A stretch of DNA of 64,000 nucleotides from Thiorhodovibrio frisius. Its GTDB lineage: Bacteria; Pseudomonadota; Gammaproteobacteria; Chromatiales; Chromatiaceae. How positions within the stretch are numbered: the stretch's first letter is position 1; the number at the start of each line of letters is the position of its first letter. This document shows, piece after piece, positions 62,936-64,000 of this stretch. The notes beneath the pieces are model-generated. The model did no database searches and was not told where the DNA came from. It saw only the letters and a program-made list of their open reading frames with translations. The position numbers and the translations under genes are program-made. The DNA lies in NCBI RefSeq assembly GCF_033954835.1, contig NZ_CP121471.1, positions 3,528,501 through 3,592,500 on the forward strand. Direction: 5' to 3'.

Positions 62936-64000
62936 TTAGGTAATAGTTACTGTTTCATTATCGCTTATTCGCACCACCTTTGTACCTGTGAATATTTTTT
63001 TGTATTCATCTCCTTCAAATGTATGGATTGGAACAAGATTCTTCGGGCTTAAGACTTCAACCATTCTTTTCAGCGCCTCTCGATCAGCATGCCCACTTGT
63101 GTGAATCGATTTTTCGGTCATTCCTCTCTTAATGAGAAAACCAATGAACTCTTTTGTCGGTTTTTCTTTTTTATAACCTTCCCACATTGAATAGATAAAT
63201 ATGCCGTTTTCTAATCCTTTTATAAATTCCAGATCTTTCAACATGCTTGGTCGCACAATCATTACCGTTTTATCAAACTCTTCCCCGATTTGTTCTTTCG
63301 TGATTTTATAGTCCTTGAAACGGTATAATAATTTTTCATTCCCTTTTTTGCTAATCATTCGGGAAAGTCGATATGGGAAAAATACTTTGATTTCAGGAAA
63401 GCTATATGATGGATACGGGATAGTTGCAAATTCTGATAACTCTTTAAGAATGTTTGCAATATAAAAATCAACAGCAAAAGTCTTCCCCGCTCTTTTGCAA
63501 GCTCTATAAATTGAAACGATCCGGTCAATGTTTTGACCTGATGTGTAAATTAGATTAATCCCCTTGCTTGTTTTAAAAGTATCTACAAATTCCTCTTCTA
63601 TTTCACTCTCGGTCGGAAAATTTTTATTTGCCCGACCAATGGTTGTTCCCTCAAGAAGCAGATAGTCAATATTTTTTTCCGCATTGTAACTAAACCAATC
63701 AAAGGCTTTGGTTTTTCTACCATGTATTCTGAAATCACCGCTATAAAAAAGTGACTTTCCACCAGCTTTGATTAGAAACGCATAAGCATCAAATGCAGAG
63801 TGATCCATCAAATAGGGTGTAATTTCAATATCACCAATAAAAAATGATTTTCCTGATTCAAAATGTTGTGGATTTGGAATCGTCCAATCCTGATTTGTAA
63901 ATATATTGGTAATCTCAATCAGTTTTTGAGTAGCTCTGCCAAGGTAGGTTTGGCAATTTGCGTTCACATAATTTATGAGTCCAAAATGGTCTTGATGCGC
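62936..64000 (-). CDS. AT-rich metallo-beta-lactamase-fold hydrolase (partial, runs off right edge)
   Basis: The frame stays open to base 64000, beyond the internal GTG at 63967. The upstream residues include AHQDHFGLI, the end of the HxHxDH zinc motif, so the true start lies outside. The visible 354 residues match the protein at 60305 through YLMDHSAFDAYAFLI, KSLFYSGDFRIHGRK, GQNIDRIVSIYRACKRAGKT and KSIHTSGHADREALKRMVEV, but stop without a PcfJ-like tail. Composition is AT-rich, recalling Bacteroidetes-like or other low-GC donors. Likely a nuclease acting on RNA or DNA. Confidence 0.85.
   Translation of the reverse strand, partial: AHQDHFGLINYVNANCQTYLGRATQKLIEITNIFTNQDWTIPNPQHFESGKSFFIGDIEITPYLMDHSAFDAYAFLIKAGGKSLFYSGDFRIHGRKTKAFDWFSYNAEKNIDYLLLEGTTIGRANKNFPTESEIEEEFVDTFKTSKGINLIYTSGQNIDRIVSIYRACKRAGKTFAVDFYIANILKELSEFATIPYPSYSFPEIKVFFPYRLSRMISKKGNEKLLYRFKDYKITKEQIGEEFDKTVMIVRPSMLKDLEFIKGLENGIFIYSMWEGYKKEKPTKEFIGFLIKRGMTEKSIHTSGHADREALKRMVEVLSPKNLVPIHTFEGDEYKKIFTGTKVVRISDNETVTIT

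Noticed and set aside
62882-62950. Hairpin near GTTATGT as a possible integron attC site
   Set aside because: The opposite arm lacks the matching RYYYAAC/GTTRRRY pair and no integrase is present; better treated as a hairpin.

Overview
This window is mostly high-GC DNA from a gammaproteobacterium. Several genes resemble ones common in purple sulfur bacteria (Chromatiales), such as a DsrE-like remnant and hemD, but the exact host cannot be fixed from sequence alone. Two AT-rich patches (about 59.2-60.2 kb and 62.9-64.0 kb) stand out as foreign. No rRNA or tRNA gene was recognised.

Left part (1-16 kb): the 5' half of a group II intron on the minus strand abuts a CRISPR array of six identical 35-bp repeats. 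Next come three tandem units, each encoding a roughly 51-residue, very acidic, four-cysteine peptide and each followed by a hairpin. They precede a same-strand cluster of two tandem-AAA+ ATPases, a small soluble protein, a membrane protein and two GTPase-like membrane proteins. I recognise no described system with this layout, and it is the best candidate for a novel one. After a 0.7-kb gap come hen1 and pnkp, the bacterial RNA repair and 3'-end methylation pair.

Conjugation modules (16-21 kb, 38-47.5 kb, 50.6-56.9 kb): these belong to an F/SXT-type integrative or plasmid-like element with a MobH relaxase. They are traL-E-K-B; DUF4400-traD-traI plus an accessory gene; a ParM-type actin with a centromere-like repeat field; FlhD/FlhC-like (SetD/SetC-like) activators; and traF-H-G, where TraG carries a C-terminal lysozyme-like domain. 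The pilin, TraV, TraC, TraW, TraU and TraN are not in the window. Cargo near the modules includes an AbiE toxin-antitoxin pair, a Rha-type phage regulator and a rhomboid protease.

Between the modules (21-36 kb) lies a patchwork of housekeeping or accessory genes (dinB, ADP-ribosylglycohydrolase, DUF429, DUF427, Nudix, hemD, an EEP-fold hydrolase, PLA2-like, DUF89, a monooxygenase-like protein, sulfotransferase, methyltransferase, DUF393). It also holds a set of decayed genes (DUF188, DsrE, L,D-transpeptidase, an IS1595 fragment, an MFS tail). The right end (57-64 kb) has an alpha/beta hydrolase, a lipocalin, an AT-rich nuclease-like gene with two in-frame stops, and two related metallo-beta-lactamase-fold proteins, one fused to a PcfJ-like domain.
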